Source of the DNA: Phytopythium helicoides
Lineage: Eukaryota; Oomycota; Peronosporomycetes; Pythiales; Pythiaceae
DNA: 64,000 bases
NCBI GenBank assembly: GCA_024867545.1
Contig: JANFNE010000003.1
Span: 806,001 to 870,000 of the forward strand
Reading direction: 5' to 3'
Below, one piece after another: positions 1 to 10,684 of this stretch; position 1 is the first letter of the stretch, and each line of letters begins with the position of its first letter. The translations under genes were made by a program, and so were the position numbers. Under the pieces are notes generated by a model. The model did no database searches. It saw only the letters and a program-made list of their open reading frames with translations, and was not told the DNA's origin.

Positions 1-2080
1 GGTCGGTGCTCAATTTCTTTGCCTCCGAGAAGAAAGAGTTTTACGTGTCAAAAGTGATGCAACGACTGGAAGATCTGTCTCGACTGGAATCTCTGTTGCT
101 TGATGAGACACTGGAAGCAGGCCCCAATGTTTGCCGTCCCCGGGTCAGTGCATGCAACAGATGCAGCTGCAACCGGTAAAAACAAGCTGAGTAAACCAGA
201 GGTCGAAGAAGCGAGGTCGCCCAGCGAAAAATGCGAGAGATGTGGACAGAGTGTCCATAATCAAAAGCAGCTTTGTGCCTCTTCAAGCTGAAGTACTGAA
301 CATTCTTGCGTTTCCCAATTTACTTCATGACTCCAACTCCAACGCTCCGCTCGAATCTCTTGCTCTCAACGAAAAGAACCTGTCACGAGTTGATCTCCTA
401 TTCGGGCTTCTGGCATCATATGTTGAGGCCTCGTGTGAGCTTGAAAAGAAGAAATCGTCGCCGCACTGGACATCGAGCAAACCTGCTGTAATCGACTCGG
501 GAGACTGGTTGTCTGCACACTCCTCTACAAAAAGCGCAACTGTGCTTTTGCGGGACCTTAGTAAAGCAGGTGTTCTTAGCGCAGCTGCCCACTTTGCTCG
601 TGAGTTTAAATCCAGGGTCGCAAGAATCCAGCACAACCAGGAAGAAGGCGAGGAAAGCAAGCAAGAAGACGACCCTGGCGTCAATGAAGCAATTGAATCG
701 ATGTCAAGACATGTGGTTTCGTTGTATCTCCGCGTCGTGGCGGCAGTTGTAAATCACAAGTTCGTGGAGTCCGGTAAAGAGGATGACAGCCTTGAAGATT
801 ATTCAGAGAGTATTTTGCATCTGAAGCAGCTTATCCTACCACACGTGGAGGTCGTCTCTGACCCTACATCTAACAACAAGGACGCTCTCAACGAGGTAAA
901 GTTTTTTTTTGCTTATCAAAGTTCACATTGTTCTAATACGATGGGGGTATGGCTCTGTAGGTCGTCGCGAAATGCTTTGACACCATCAAAGCATACGAGA
1001 CTATTATTGAGGATGATTTATCAACAGTCGTGGCACTCCTCAAGTGCTTGACGTCACTCTTGTCGCTAATTTACGGATTCGACTCATCTCACTTTGTGAG
1101 TAAAACACCAGTTATTGATCTCCAAGGTGGAGGCGGTGATCAAACTACTGGCGTTGAGCACTTGAACCAGTCTACTATTGGAATGGCAAAAGCGATCAGT
1201 GCGCTTGCACTCACAGCCCTCGAGTCAGACTGGACCCACGGTGACCCCAAGTATGTTCATCCAACTGCGCAGCTTGAATTTCTCCTTCGCTGCCACATTT
1301 ACCACGGCACGATCGTTTTGGACAATATCCAATCACTGGCGCTTGCTGGTTTTGAGCAGCTTCTAGAGCAGAATGGAAAGCGATCTGAGGCTCTTCCCAC
1401 TCTTGACAAAAAAACTATTACAGTCTATCACCGCGTCATGTTTAGCGCACTGGTTGACGCTACTGCCCGCATCGATTTGGTTGCGAATGATTCGACCATC
1501 ATTTTTAACTACCTCGGGCAAGCGGTGCTGCTGTTCAAGCTACTAGTGTGTTTGACGAAGGGCTTCCACAAGTCAATGATTACCGCGACGGTGTTAAAGT
1601 CAGGGTCGCAAGTTTATTGAGACGATCTTGCAAGTTATGCCTTTCTTCGAGCAGCAGTTCCAAGAAGACATGGATCGCGTGATAAAGCTCATCACAGATG
1701 TGCAGGTGGCGACGCGTCGAATCCAAGTGCTCTGTGCACATGGGAAGCTCATCAAAGATCAGGCAACGGCGTCACAGGTGCCAAAGGTCAAGAAGCTGCT
1801 TGAGAAGCTCATTTACCGCAGCGAAGCACTCGCCAGCGCCAATGGCATTCTTGAGTTCTACTCTACAGGTGTGCTCAAAAATCGTCGTATCGATGGCACT
1901 GCGATCACCAAGGAAGAGCTTGAGGGTTCCAGTGAGAGCGAGAGCGAACAGGACAATGAAATCGGCGAAGATGAAGAAGTCGACAACCAAGACGACACCG
2001 AGTCTGAAGATGACGAAACACAAGAGGCCGATGAAAATGTCGAGGCCGACGGGGACGAGCCTCCGAGTAAGCGTCGGTAA
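1..2080 (+). CDS. FANCD2: FANCD2, C-terminal part (gene enters window at its 5' side)
   Basis: Fanconi anaemia group D2 protein, the partner of FANCI that is mono-ubiquitinated at DNA interstrand crosslinks and acts in the nucleus. Reading begins in frame 3 at the window edge; exons are about 3..143, 200..895 and 961..2080, with introns 144..199 (56 nt) and 896..960 (65 nt), both phase 0. The last third carries the conserved FANCD2 block with FIETILQ, then a helix around TRRIQVLCAHGKL and the LKKL..LKNR region seen in animal and plant FANCD2, followed by an acidic tail (SESESEQD...) ending PPSKRR. There is one frame break near 1609: LKSGS is read in frame 1 and KFIETILQ in frame 2, with one surplus base between them. 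Because homologues are continuous across this block, an intron (for example 1546..1612) is less likely than an indel. The ubiquitinated lysine would lie outside the window. Confidence 0.88.
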
Positions 2081-2260
2081 TGAAGTCTAGGCGAAAAGAT
2101 GGGTTTGATCCTTAGTAGGAAAAGAACCTATTTACAGATACTTGACGAGGTCTAAGGATAGGAAAACAAGAGACTGACTGCTGATCAGCGGCAGAATGGA
2201 AGTGATGCTCTCAAACCATCCTTTGAAGAAGCAGAGTTAGCTTTCACAGGGAAATCAATC

Positions 2261-5200
2261 ATGAAGCGTGGCAATTCAGGACTGCCGTCAACTCCAGGGA
2301 GCTTCTACGGCACCTTGAAGGCAGGTCGGATTGAACTTATACTGTCACCGGATGGCGTCGCAGTGGCTCCAATCAACAACAAAACACTAGTAAAAGGCAG
2401 CACAATGTTCCAGGGCTCCTTTGTCAGCATGAAGGAAATTGTGTGGGACCACCGCGACAAGCAGGTAGCTTTCATAATGGCTGATGGACGAATATCAGAC
2501 ATGTTTTTCATCCCTCAGCTTCGCCAGGTACGGCTGTTCGTTCCCGATGTATGCCGGCGTTCGTACTGATGATTATTCCTTCTAGCTGGAGATGCAAATA
2601 TCGTCGCTGTTCGAGGTAGACTTGAGCCATCAGCCCAAATATTCCTACATTGGTGTTCAAATCGGTGTCAACCCGTCATCCCCAATTCAGCAACGACGGC
2701 GCCTGACAATGATCAACGAAATTTCAAATCCAAACAGCTCTTACCGCGTCTTACAATCAGTGGTACTTGCTGGACCAAAGCGCCGGGAGCTACTTCAGGG
2801 AGAACGACCGCTGAGAAATGCTACGAGCCGTGAGCGACTTGCCATCGACTTCTTTCGCACAGGCTATCTGTCTTTCTCATGCACAATCAATGGCGATGTA
2901 CGGGGACTCAAGCTGGATGTATTCTTTTTGAGCGTCTTCCCGTCTCCAGACTGCCATGACCGAAGTGCTTGCTTGTTTTCGTACCCATACGAAAGCCTCC
3001 ACTCTTGCAAAGCCTCACAGAATCGGATAGAGCTGCGCTTCAAGCGAGCTACTGGACCAGGTGCAGCAAAGCAGCCCATCTACTTGCTCTTCCAAAGCCG
3101 AGAGGCCCAGCATATTAGTGAGGCGGTGTGCTATCTCAAGTACGGCGTATATCGAGAAGTGCTGGTTCGTGATCAAACCTATCAGGTCTCTCAAGCAGTT
3201 GCAAAAACTCTGGAGACTGAGTCTACAGCTAAAGATGCAGCAAGAACCATACCGCTCAACAAAGTGGGCGACATATTCGCAGCAAAGCGGCAAGCCCGTT
3301 TGCTCACGTATATTGATGATGAAGAGAGTTTGTGCCAACGTATCGACTCGCGCTGCCGAATGATTGGTTGCACGCGCAGTTGTGAATCCTCTCTTTCTGA
3401 TAAAAGCAGTGGCCTATCAAACTCCAACTTACTCCGCGCAAACAGTGTCCCAAGTTGCCAGCAAGTTGGAAATTCGACCAGTGTGGCATCCCCTCCATTG
3501 CGTGCTGGACTGGCCTGCTTATGCGACGAACACGCTGCGATGGTCTGTGGCTCTCCACCTAAAGGATCAAGTAGGCTCAAAAGAGCAGCATCCGGAGGTT
3601 TCTTCGCTTCCAAGGATAAATTGGCTAGAATGATTGCCCATTCAATGGTACACCTCGTGCAGGCGGGGCATTTTGCCAAGACGTTGAGATACCAAGGAAT
3701 GTTACTGAAACAGCCAGGCTCATCAAACACCACCAAGCGTCAAGGAAAGAAGAACTGGCACCAAAAGATAGCCGTTGTCATCGAAACACCGGTCGGTGGG
3801 TTTCTTTGCTATTATGACAAGCTTTCACATTGCCCTGGGATGACAGATACCCCTAAAGAACGGCGTGTGATCGATCTTAGTGCAGTCTTATGCATTCGGC
3901 CCGAGTCTGCGAGTACTTACGTTTCACCAAGCCCCAGTTCAAACGGAGCCAGCGGACAAAGCGTGTACGCATTTGATATCCTAACACTCTATCGCAGTTG
4001 GACTTTTGCCTGTACAGATCCTGTGGAATACGAGATCTGGTTGAATGTCCTGACCGATGCAGTTGAGAGACTTACGTCTTGGGCACCAGACAAACCCTTG
4101 CGCTTCTTGGTGAGGATTGTGAACGATCGAAAGAGCGGCGGGCGTTCCTCTTCTCGCGAAGATGCAATCCTGGAGATCTCAGCCGATGGGGTGTCTGTGC
4201 TGCCCAACGTATCCGGTGGTACACCAGTCGCCACGGAGGGGACAGAACAGCACTTTCTTGGCTCGTGGTATTTCACCGATATCCAAAAGTGGTCTGTCGC
4301 TGCGCATCAAGGAGAGCAATGCTGTTTACTAACCTGCCTCTCCTCGCTGACTGACAAGGCACCAACGCCATCAGATCAACGCGCACCACTATCAACGACT
4401 CTATCAGCGCCTACATTACCCATTTCAACTCCCTCACATGTGAATTTAACAAATGGACCTCGCTACGACACATTTCTCTTACAGACGCCAGATGCACCAG
4501 CCATATGCCAAGCGATCGAGTTTTACGTCGGCAAGTGCTTGGCAAAGCTCGAAGTACTAACTGTCGAGTACATGGAGAAATTTGTAAAGGAACGCGAGAG
4601 TGGGGTGATTGATTCTGGGAACTTGCACCGATCAAATTCATCTCAAGCAGTCTCAATATCCTCCTCGCAACGAGGGTCTGTTGAGCGTGCAAAAAGTGAG
4701 CAGAATGTTTTGATTACGCCCACTCCAGCTGGATATGAGATTTCGGGAATGCAATTACCGAAGCTTAAAGCACCGCCAGTTGTAGATTCTAAAGAACACC
4801 CACTGTTGGGAGTGTCTCTGGCGCCGATTGCTGTTCCCTTTGCAGCACACACGTCAAACGAGATGAGTACTAGATCCCAACAATTGCAAGATGTGCAAGT
4901 AGCACCAAAGAGCGGCTGCTCAAGTGCTGCTGAAAATCAGATTCGCGATCAAACGCAAAGTAGCCCAGACCAAGCGATAATGAGGGATTTGGGCGACAAG
5001 AGCAGCCAAGCTGAGATAGCAACGCTACCGATGCTCACGTCCGTGAATACTGCTGAATGTACACTGGCGATCGAGCTCGACATGGTTCAGCTAGAATTCC
5101 TTGATAGAAATGATAAGCATTCGGAAGATTCACCGAAACCCCTGTCCACTACCGACACGATGACCACTACATCAAATTCAGCAATGGGGACCCTGGATGC

Positions 5201-5549
5201 AGATCCTCGCGAGATCCATCGACATGATAAGCATGAAGCAGTGGAAGACGACGACGAGCATCAGGGATTAATGGAGGCTGTCAACCTTGAGCAGGAGGTG
5301 GAAGTTGTGCCGCTACTAGACTCAGCTTCAGCGGTTGTCGATGCGGGCTTTGTCGCCATCAACGGCATGCAAGATCCAAGCCGTGAAGACGCTCGAATTT
5401 CCGAAGAGGACGAAGAGCTTGACCGTTTTCAGTCATTTGAGTACTTTATTTGCCAGGTGGGTGAAACAGAAGCAAGTCCGGCTGGAGCTGATGTTGTGTC
5501 AACTGATAGCGGTACAGCAATAGACGAGAGTAGCAACATGATCAAGTAG
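2261..5549 (+). CDS. PH-domain protein, about 1,076 residues
   Basis: Two exons, 2261..2527 and 2586..5549, with a 58-nt phase 0 intron (donor GTACGG, acceptor TTCTAG). The start ATG at 2261 follows an in-frame untranslated stretch after FANCD2, 180 bp downstream in the same orientation. Residues about 450-590 read as a pleckstrin homology domain: a basic NWHQKIAVV strand, CYYDKLS, then YAFDILTLYRSWTFACTD and the terminal helix EIWLNVLTDAVERL with its invariant Trp. A second PH/PTB-like sandwich may follow (FLVRIVND to about GSWYFTDIQKWSV). The N-terminal 90 residues form another beta-rich segment that I do not recognise. The last 400 residues are Ser/Thr/Glu-rich and probably disordered. By family, PH domains bind phosphoinositides or protein partners at membranes; the actual target here is unknown. 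Confidence 0.72.
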
Positions 5550-5626
5550 CTTTTTTTTTTTTCTAAAGCAAGGCTTGTTTGAATCATCGGTATCTATTTG
5601 AACGCAGCAATCAATTCCAACCAGGC

Positions 5627-6763
5627 TTAAGCAGCAAAGGTCGAGATCCCAGCGATCGATCGCGCCGTAAACTGCCGCCCCGCAAGCGTTGGCAGCGCGC
5701 CTTTCGTCTCGATCGTAATTTCATGGGCACGACCAGGCTGCAGGTCGACCGAACGCTTGTGGCTGGGCTTCTTGCTCAATGCTGGTGCTGACTTGAGTGC
5801 AAAGCGACTGTCGCCGTAAACAAAGACGGCGCCGACAACGAGCAGCACTCCAAAATAAAACGACCACGTCGCCGACTGGTCGAACATGTAGTTGGAGATG
5901 ATGCACGAGAAGATGAGCGAGAAGGACGTGCCAAAGTTCTTGACAATGTTGTCAGAGTAGCGCACTACAGCGGCAATAGTGAGTCCGCCAACGGCCTGCA
6001 GGAAGATGACGGCGAACACCATTGAGTGGAAGCCGTGGAAGAAACCTTCGGAGTACACCTCGCCAGCATTGCGCGCCAGGTCGACGCTCGTGACGGCGAC
6101 CGAAATGGCCGACAGCTGCAGGTTGCGCGTCCACAGCGGGTCGATGGTCTGCATGGTCGCGTTCGACTTGTGGGACTTCATGACTCGCTCGAAGTAGGCT
6201 GCTGCAAGCCCCGAGTTTACTGCGAGACCGAACACGACGCCGATACCAATGATGCGCGTGCTGTCGAGGCCGTGCGTGTCGTGGTCGGCCGACTCGGGCA
6301 ACCTCGAGTAGGAGCAGACGGCGACGCCGACCATGAGCGCGAGCATGGCGCCCCACTGCACGAGGCTGAAGCGGCGGTTGAGCAGCACGATCATGAACAT
6401 GGCGGTAGTGATGATCTTGAGCTGGTAGACAATCTGGTACGTGGCCACGTCCACGTAGTCGTACGCAAAGAGCGCAAAGATGTTCTGCAGCGCGTAGAGG
6501 AAGGCGAGCACGGTCATCTTGACGAGCCCGGGCTTGTCCGCGAAGACCTCGAAGCGCAGCGTGCGCAGCGAGGCGGCCACGTCTCCGCCCTTGGCGTGCA
6601 GCACCATGGCGAAGCAGATGGAGAACTTGAGCGTCTCGACCAGCAGCACGGCCGTGCTGGGCCTGTACTTGGGCCCCGCGGCGTGGCGCGAATACTTGGA
6701 CACGATGGAGAGCGCCGTGTTCTGCAGCACGAGCATCACGAAGCTCAAGTGCTTGAGATTCAT
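5627..6763 (-). CDS. SLC35A-type nucleotide-sugar transporter
   Basis: A single-exon gene of 378 residues, using ATG at 6763 (MNLKHLSFVMLVLQN). An in-frame extension to 6952 is open but starts in GC-rich low-complexity sequence and would bury the first membrane helix, so I reject it. About ten hydrophobic segments are visible. The family hallmark YQLKIITTA followed by a basic NRRFS loop is present at about residues 116-136, as in UDP-galactose, UDP-GlcNAc and CMP-sialic acid transporters. Other conserved blocks are GLAAAYFERVMK and the KNFGTSFSLI helix. It should exchange a nucleotide sugar for its monophosphate across the Golgi or ER membrane. The substrate cannot be told from sequence. The C-terminal 45 residues are hydrophilic and cytosolic. 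Its 3' end faces the PH gene, with 77 bp between stop codons. Confidence 0.88.
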   Translation of the reverse strand: MNLKHLSFVMLVLQNTALSIVSKYSRHAAGPKYRPSTAVLLVETLKFSICFAMVLHAKGGDVAASLRTLRFEVFADKPGLVKMTVLAFLYALQNIFALFAYDYVDVATYQIVYQLKIITTAMFMIVLLNRRFSLVQWGAMLALMVGVAVCSYSRLPESADHDTHGLDSTRIIGIGVVFGLAVNSGLAAAYFERVMKSHKSNATMQTIDPLWTRNLQLSAISVAVTSVDLARNAGEVYSEGFFHGFHSMVFAVIFLQAVGGLTIAAVVRYSDNIVKNFGTSFSLIFSCIISNYMFDQSATWSFYFGVLLVVGAVFVYGDSRFALKSAPALSKKPSHKRSVDLQPGRAHEITIETKGALPTLAGRQFTARSIAGISTFAA

Positions 6764-7383
6764 GGTTCTCGGCGGTCTCTGGGCCGATTTCGGCCGGAGA
6801 AGCAGCGCTGGTGTCTCTGGAAGGTCGCAGAGGGCACTGCTGGGGCCGCAGAGGACGCCGCGGGGGCTGCGGAGAGTTGCGGGGCGGCGGAGAGCGGCGA
6901 GTGCGCGGGCGGCGGCGGCGCTGGCTCGGCTTCTGGCCTCTACCGCTGGCACCTACGTCGGCAGACTGCTACTGTCCGCGCGCGCGTGATTGGGCGAAAA
7001 GGGGAACTAGATTCACTGCGCGCTTACAAAAACAGAGTGTAGGAACCGACTGCCTGCCCGCCTTTAAGCCAATCAGAGCGCGTTACGTTTCAGTCCCACC
7101 CTTCCCTCTTAGGTTCACTTCTGATGTTAAAGCGACTGAAAACCGGACCATAATAAACCTAAGCGGAAATACGAACCGAGGAAGAAATCCGCGATCCAAT
7201 TTGAAGAGCGACGACATGGCGTCCGGCTTCGGGGAGGTGCGTCGCGCGCCGTGGCGCCGTCCGCTGGCGTCTGGCGGTCCTGACGTGTGGCTGACGTTGC
7301 TCTGCGTCTCTTTCTCGTTCCGATGATGCCTCTCGCGCGCATTTCGGCCCCGTGGACGCCCCGCTTTGCGCTCATTTGCGGCC
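6764..7383. promoter_or_regulatory. Divergent promoter, sugar transporter / VPS29
   Basis: The region between two head-to-head genes. It holds two CCAAT boxes in opposite orientation: ATTGG at 6989-6993 facing the transporter, and CCAAT at 7069-7073 within the context AAGCCAATCAGAGC, which is a near-ideal NF-Y site. A GCTCATTT motif at 7370-7377 resembles the oomycete initiator (GCTCATTY) and lies just before the ATG at 7384. The segment next to the transporter ATG is very GC-rich and has spurious open frames on both strands. Confidence 0.5.
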
Positions 7384-8207
7384 ATGAAGCTCGTGCTGGT
7401 GGTCGGCGACAGCCACATCCCGCACCGCGCGGCGCAGATACCCGACAAGTTCCAGAAGATGCTGGTGCGGTGGTAGATGCTGAGTTTGCAAGCTGGACGC
7501 GCGGCTCACCTGTGGATGGCGTCAGGTCCCCAACAAGATCCAGCACATCCTGTGCACGGGCAACATGGCGACCAAGGAGCAGTACGAGGAGCTGCGCGCA
7601 CTCGCGCCGAATGTGCACGTTGTGGCGGGCGACGCTGACCACGTATCCACCTGCTAGATCTGCTTGATAAATGCCACGAGAGAGGGCTGATCGGTCGTGT
7701 GGACGATAGGAGGCGGCCGCGTTTCCTGAGCGCAAGGTGGTGACCATCGGCCAGTTCCGCATCGGGCTGTGCCACGGCCACCAGGTCGTCCCTTGGGGCG
7801 ACCAGTTCGCGCTTGCTGCGCTGCAGCGGAAGGTGTGGTGTTCGCTCTCATTATTTGCTGCCAACTTATTCAAGGCTTAACAGCTTGGTGCTTTCTCCAG
7901 ATGAATGTTGACATTCTCGTTACGGGACATACGCACGAGTATGACTGCCGCACTCTACACTATTCTCCATCTTCAAACCCATGCTGAAAAACTCGCCGAT
8001 GCTTTCAGGTCTCACCTTCGAACGGAGAACGGCAAGTGGTTTGTGAACCCTGGGTCGATCACGGGCGCGTTCAGCAGCGCCACACCCGTCGTAACGCCAA
8101 GTTTCATGCTCATGGCTGTGCAAGGAGCCAAGGTCGTCGCCTTCCTCTATGAGCTCAAGGACGATAACGTCGTCGTGTCAAAGAGCGAGTTCACCAAGGC
8201 CGCGTGA
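7384..8207 (+). CDS. VPS29: VPS29, retromer subunit
   Basis: Retromer component with a metallophosphoesterase fold that binds VPS35 and supports endosome-to-Golgi recycling. Exons are 7384..7464, 7526..7642, 7710..7832, 7901..7938 and 8009..8207; introns of 61, 67, 68 and 70 nt all have GT-AG ends, and the total closes at 185 residues (human about 182). Family blocks are clear: [49 protein letters not shown] and [12 protein letters not shown]. As in eukaryotic VPS29 generally, the fold's metal site is only partly kept. An alternative 5' exon at 7216..7236 (MASGFGE, donor GTGCGT) could splice to the AG at 7388-7389 and give a different N-terminus reading directly into LVLVVGD, the same layout as the longer mammalian isoform. 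Tail-to-tail with the next gene. Confidence 0.93.
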
Positions 8208-8331
8208 GTACAGCAGCCGTGCTAGTCAAGAAACAAACGCCGTCATGTTTTATTAGCCGACGTCCTCTGCGCCGGGTTACTACATTTGTCCTCCTCTTTG
8301 TTCAACTCTTTGGCGGTCGTTGTATCCAAGG

Positions 8332-10287
8332 CTATGCGCTCCCGCCACCAGAGTTGCCGTCACTGCTACTGAGCTCCGCTTCCAGGTCCTCAAAGAACGC
8401 TTCCAGATTTGCGCACGACGGGCTTGTTACTCGCGGTAACACTTTTACCTTGCACGACTCATAGCGCCGCCACATCTCGAAACCACGCAGCGTGTGCTCC
8501 ATTTCCTTGAGCAAGTGCGTGCGCACTGCAGCATCCTTGCTTCCGCCCTCGGGCCCACCACCAATGGGCGGCGTTGTGCCGTTCGCGCGGGTTTCGGGTG
8601 ACCGACCGGGAGTAAACGTTTCCGAGTACAGCGAAAATAATTTCAGGTGCTGCAGTCGGTAGATTGCAAGATGTACAATCGATGCCATCTTGTAAGCGAG
8701 TGCCACCAACCGCGTGTTCCCGGCGCTCTGGAACGTCCGCACAGTGCTTTCAATGAGCGAGCTCGTCTGCGTCAATGTCGTGATGCTGTAGTCCCCAAAC
8801 GACCGCGCATGCTGGTTGTCTCCGAGCTCCTTGTACGCAGCTTTAACATCCTGCAGCTTGAGAGCATTCTCAAAGAACTTGGCGCCAGAACGCAAATAGT
8901 AGGTCGCCGCTGCCACCTGACCTCGTGCACCAGCTACCGACGTGCCCCGACGGTTGCCCTCGTGTTTTAACCGGCGAGCTTCTTCATTCAGACGTTGGCC
9001 TCATTACGCAGTCGCATGACATCTTTTCCTCCACTTGTAGGAATTGAAAATGATCCCTCTATCACGGGTTGTGGCGCTGCTGCTGCTAAAGGCGTGCTTT
9101 CCGTCGTTGCTGGCGACTCCTGCTTCTCTGATTTGATCTTCTGGGGCGAAGGCGACTCTTTCTTAACCTTGGTGTCCGCTTGTGATTTCTCACTCTTGAG
9201 GGGCTCTTTGCATTTGCTACACAGTTCTGAAGGCTTGGGCACCGGGTCAGGCTGCGGATCCGTTTGCGTCGACGAATTGCTGGTCTTTGGCTTAGAATCG
9301 ACTGTCCCGTTCGACGAAGAATGTTGACTCGACCTGGACGAACTCGACCTCGGCTTATCACTACTGCTGGAAGCGCTGCTTGTCGCTGGATCGTGCTTTC
9401 TTTGAATCTCGTGCGTCGCTCGACCTGCTGCTGGACTCTCTCTTGGGCGACGAGGACGTCCCCGTCTTGGACGCGCTCGTCGACTTGCTCGACTGGCTGG
9501 ACGATGGGCGCTGTTTGCTGCTGCTGCTATTTGCGACCTTCTTGGCCGCGCTATCTCCGCTCGACGCGGGCGGGGTGGCCTCAACGGGGTCGTTTGGGGG
9601 GGGTTCTTTCCACGTGACTCGCTCGACCGTGCCGTCCGCCAGGCGTCTCCGGAACTCGGCGTGATGCGCTTCTTCCCGGAAGACATCTGCGGCCTCGCCG
9701 CCATCGCGCACGCTCAACAGGCAGTCGCGCACGTACGTGGACATTTGCTTGTAGTATCCCGATTCGGGCCGGTGGCGCTTGCGCGCGCGCACGGCCTTGA
9801 TTGGGTAGGGTGGCAGCGACGCGCTGTCGTCAACGGGTGGCGACGCCGCCGCGGCCTGCCGCCGGGGCTCGTCGGCCGCCTCCTGGCTGTGACTGGGCTG
9901 CGGCTCGGCCGCGTCGTCGTCTCCGTCGCTGTCGATGGAGAGCAGGCTCTCGTCCGAGTCGGAGCGCGCGTCGTCGTCGTCGCTGTCGGGCGGCGGGCGC
10001 GCCTCCTTCCCGCGCGATACGATGGCGGGGAAGCGCAGCTGCTTGCCGCGGCCGACGCTAGCCGGCAGCACCTCGACGGCCATGGCCGCGTCCTGCATGT
10101 CCTCGTCGTCGTCATCCAGGCCCACGTCACCATCGTCATCGGACGACAGCGCCGACGAGGACACTGGCGAGTGGGAGCGCTCGTCGTCGTCGTCGGCCGC
10201 CACGCGGCCCTGCAGCGCCGCCTCCTTGCTCGACAGCGCGTGGCTCGGCGCGTTCTTCTTGGACGACACGATACGCTTCTTGGCCAT
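8332..10287 (-). CDS. AF4/FMR2-like protein with C-terminal homology domain
   Basis: Proposed exons are 10287..9425, 9363..9035 and 8981..8332 (introns of 61 and 53 nt), giving 613 residues. The intron calls are tentative, since single-base indels would explain the frame changes equally well. The N-terminal half is acidic, Ser-rich and probably disordered (runs of DDDD, SSDDDGD, then SSSSKQRPSSS), with one more ordered block around PYPIKAVRARKRHRPESGYY to ERVTWKEPP. The C-terminal about 200 residues match the AF4/FMR2 C-terminal homology domain by pattern: EARRLKHEGNRR, then YYLRSGAKFFENALK, then LVALAYKMASIVHLAIYRL, and a final RGFEMWRRYESC helix. In animals this domain dimerises AFF scaffolds of the super elongation complex (with P-TEFb and ELL). 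A paired CxxC (CSKCKE) lies upstream of it. A role in transcription elongation is inferred from family only. Confidence 0.68.
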
Positions 10288-10684
10288 CTTGCATGGGGAG
10301 GGGGGTCGCGCTCCTCGCTCTCGGCCTCACGATGCGCCGCGCTGCCGCCCGCCGCGCCCTCCGTCCCGCCGCGCCCGACTCCGGCAGACCGAGACAGGCG
10401 CCGCCACTACGACCCGAAAGCGTCGGGGAGGTTTTGCCTCGGCGCCGCCCGAAATTCGCTCCCCCCGAGTGGACCACGCGAGTTCGGCCGCTTTTCGGCC
10501 AATGGCAGGCGCCCGCCTTCCCCGCACATTCTTGTGTCGAAACACCTCGAAAAGCGCCGGCGGTGCTGCTCACCGCGCGCACTCGCATTTTCGCCTCCAA
10601 GCGGCAACGGCCGCGGCCTCCGCTCGAGCCTCAGCCGGTGCCAGCGCCAGCGCCGGTGCCAGCGCCAGCCTCAGCCTCAGCGCC
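10288..10684. promoter_or_regulatory. Divergent promoter, AF4-like / CASTOR-like
   Basis: A 397-bp head-to-head spacer. CCAAT lies at 10499-10503 (GGCCAATGGCAGG). A pyrimidine-flanked CTCGCATTTTCGCC at about 10580-10593 resembles the oomycete initiator plus its downstream CATTTT-type element, about 100 bp before the CASTOR-like ATG. The stretch just before that ATG is an imperfect GCCAGC/CCTCAG repeat (about 10631-10684). Confidence 0.4.

Noticed and set aside
6026..7042. Long plus-strand open frame opposite the sugar transporter
   Set aside because: Antisense shadow of a GC-biased gene; low-complexity Val/His/Arg translation and no domain.
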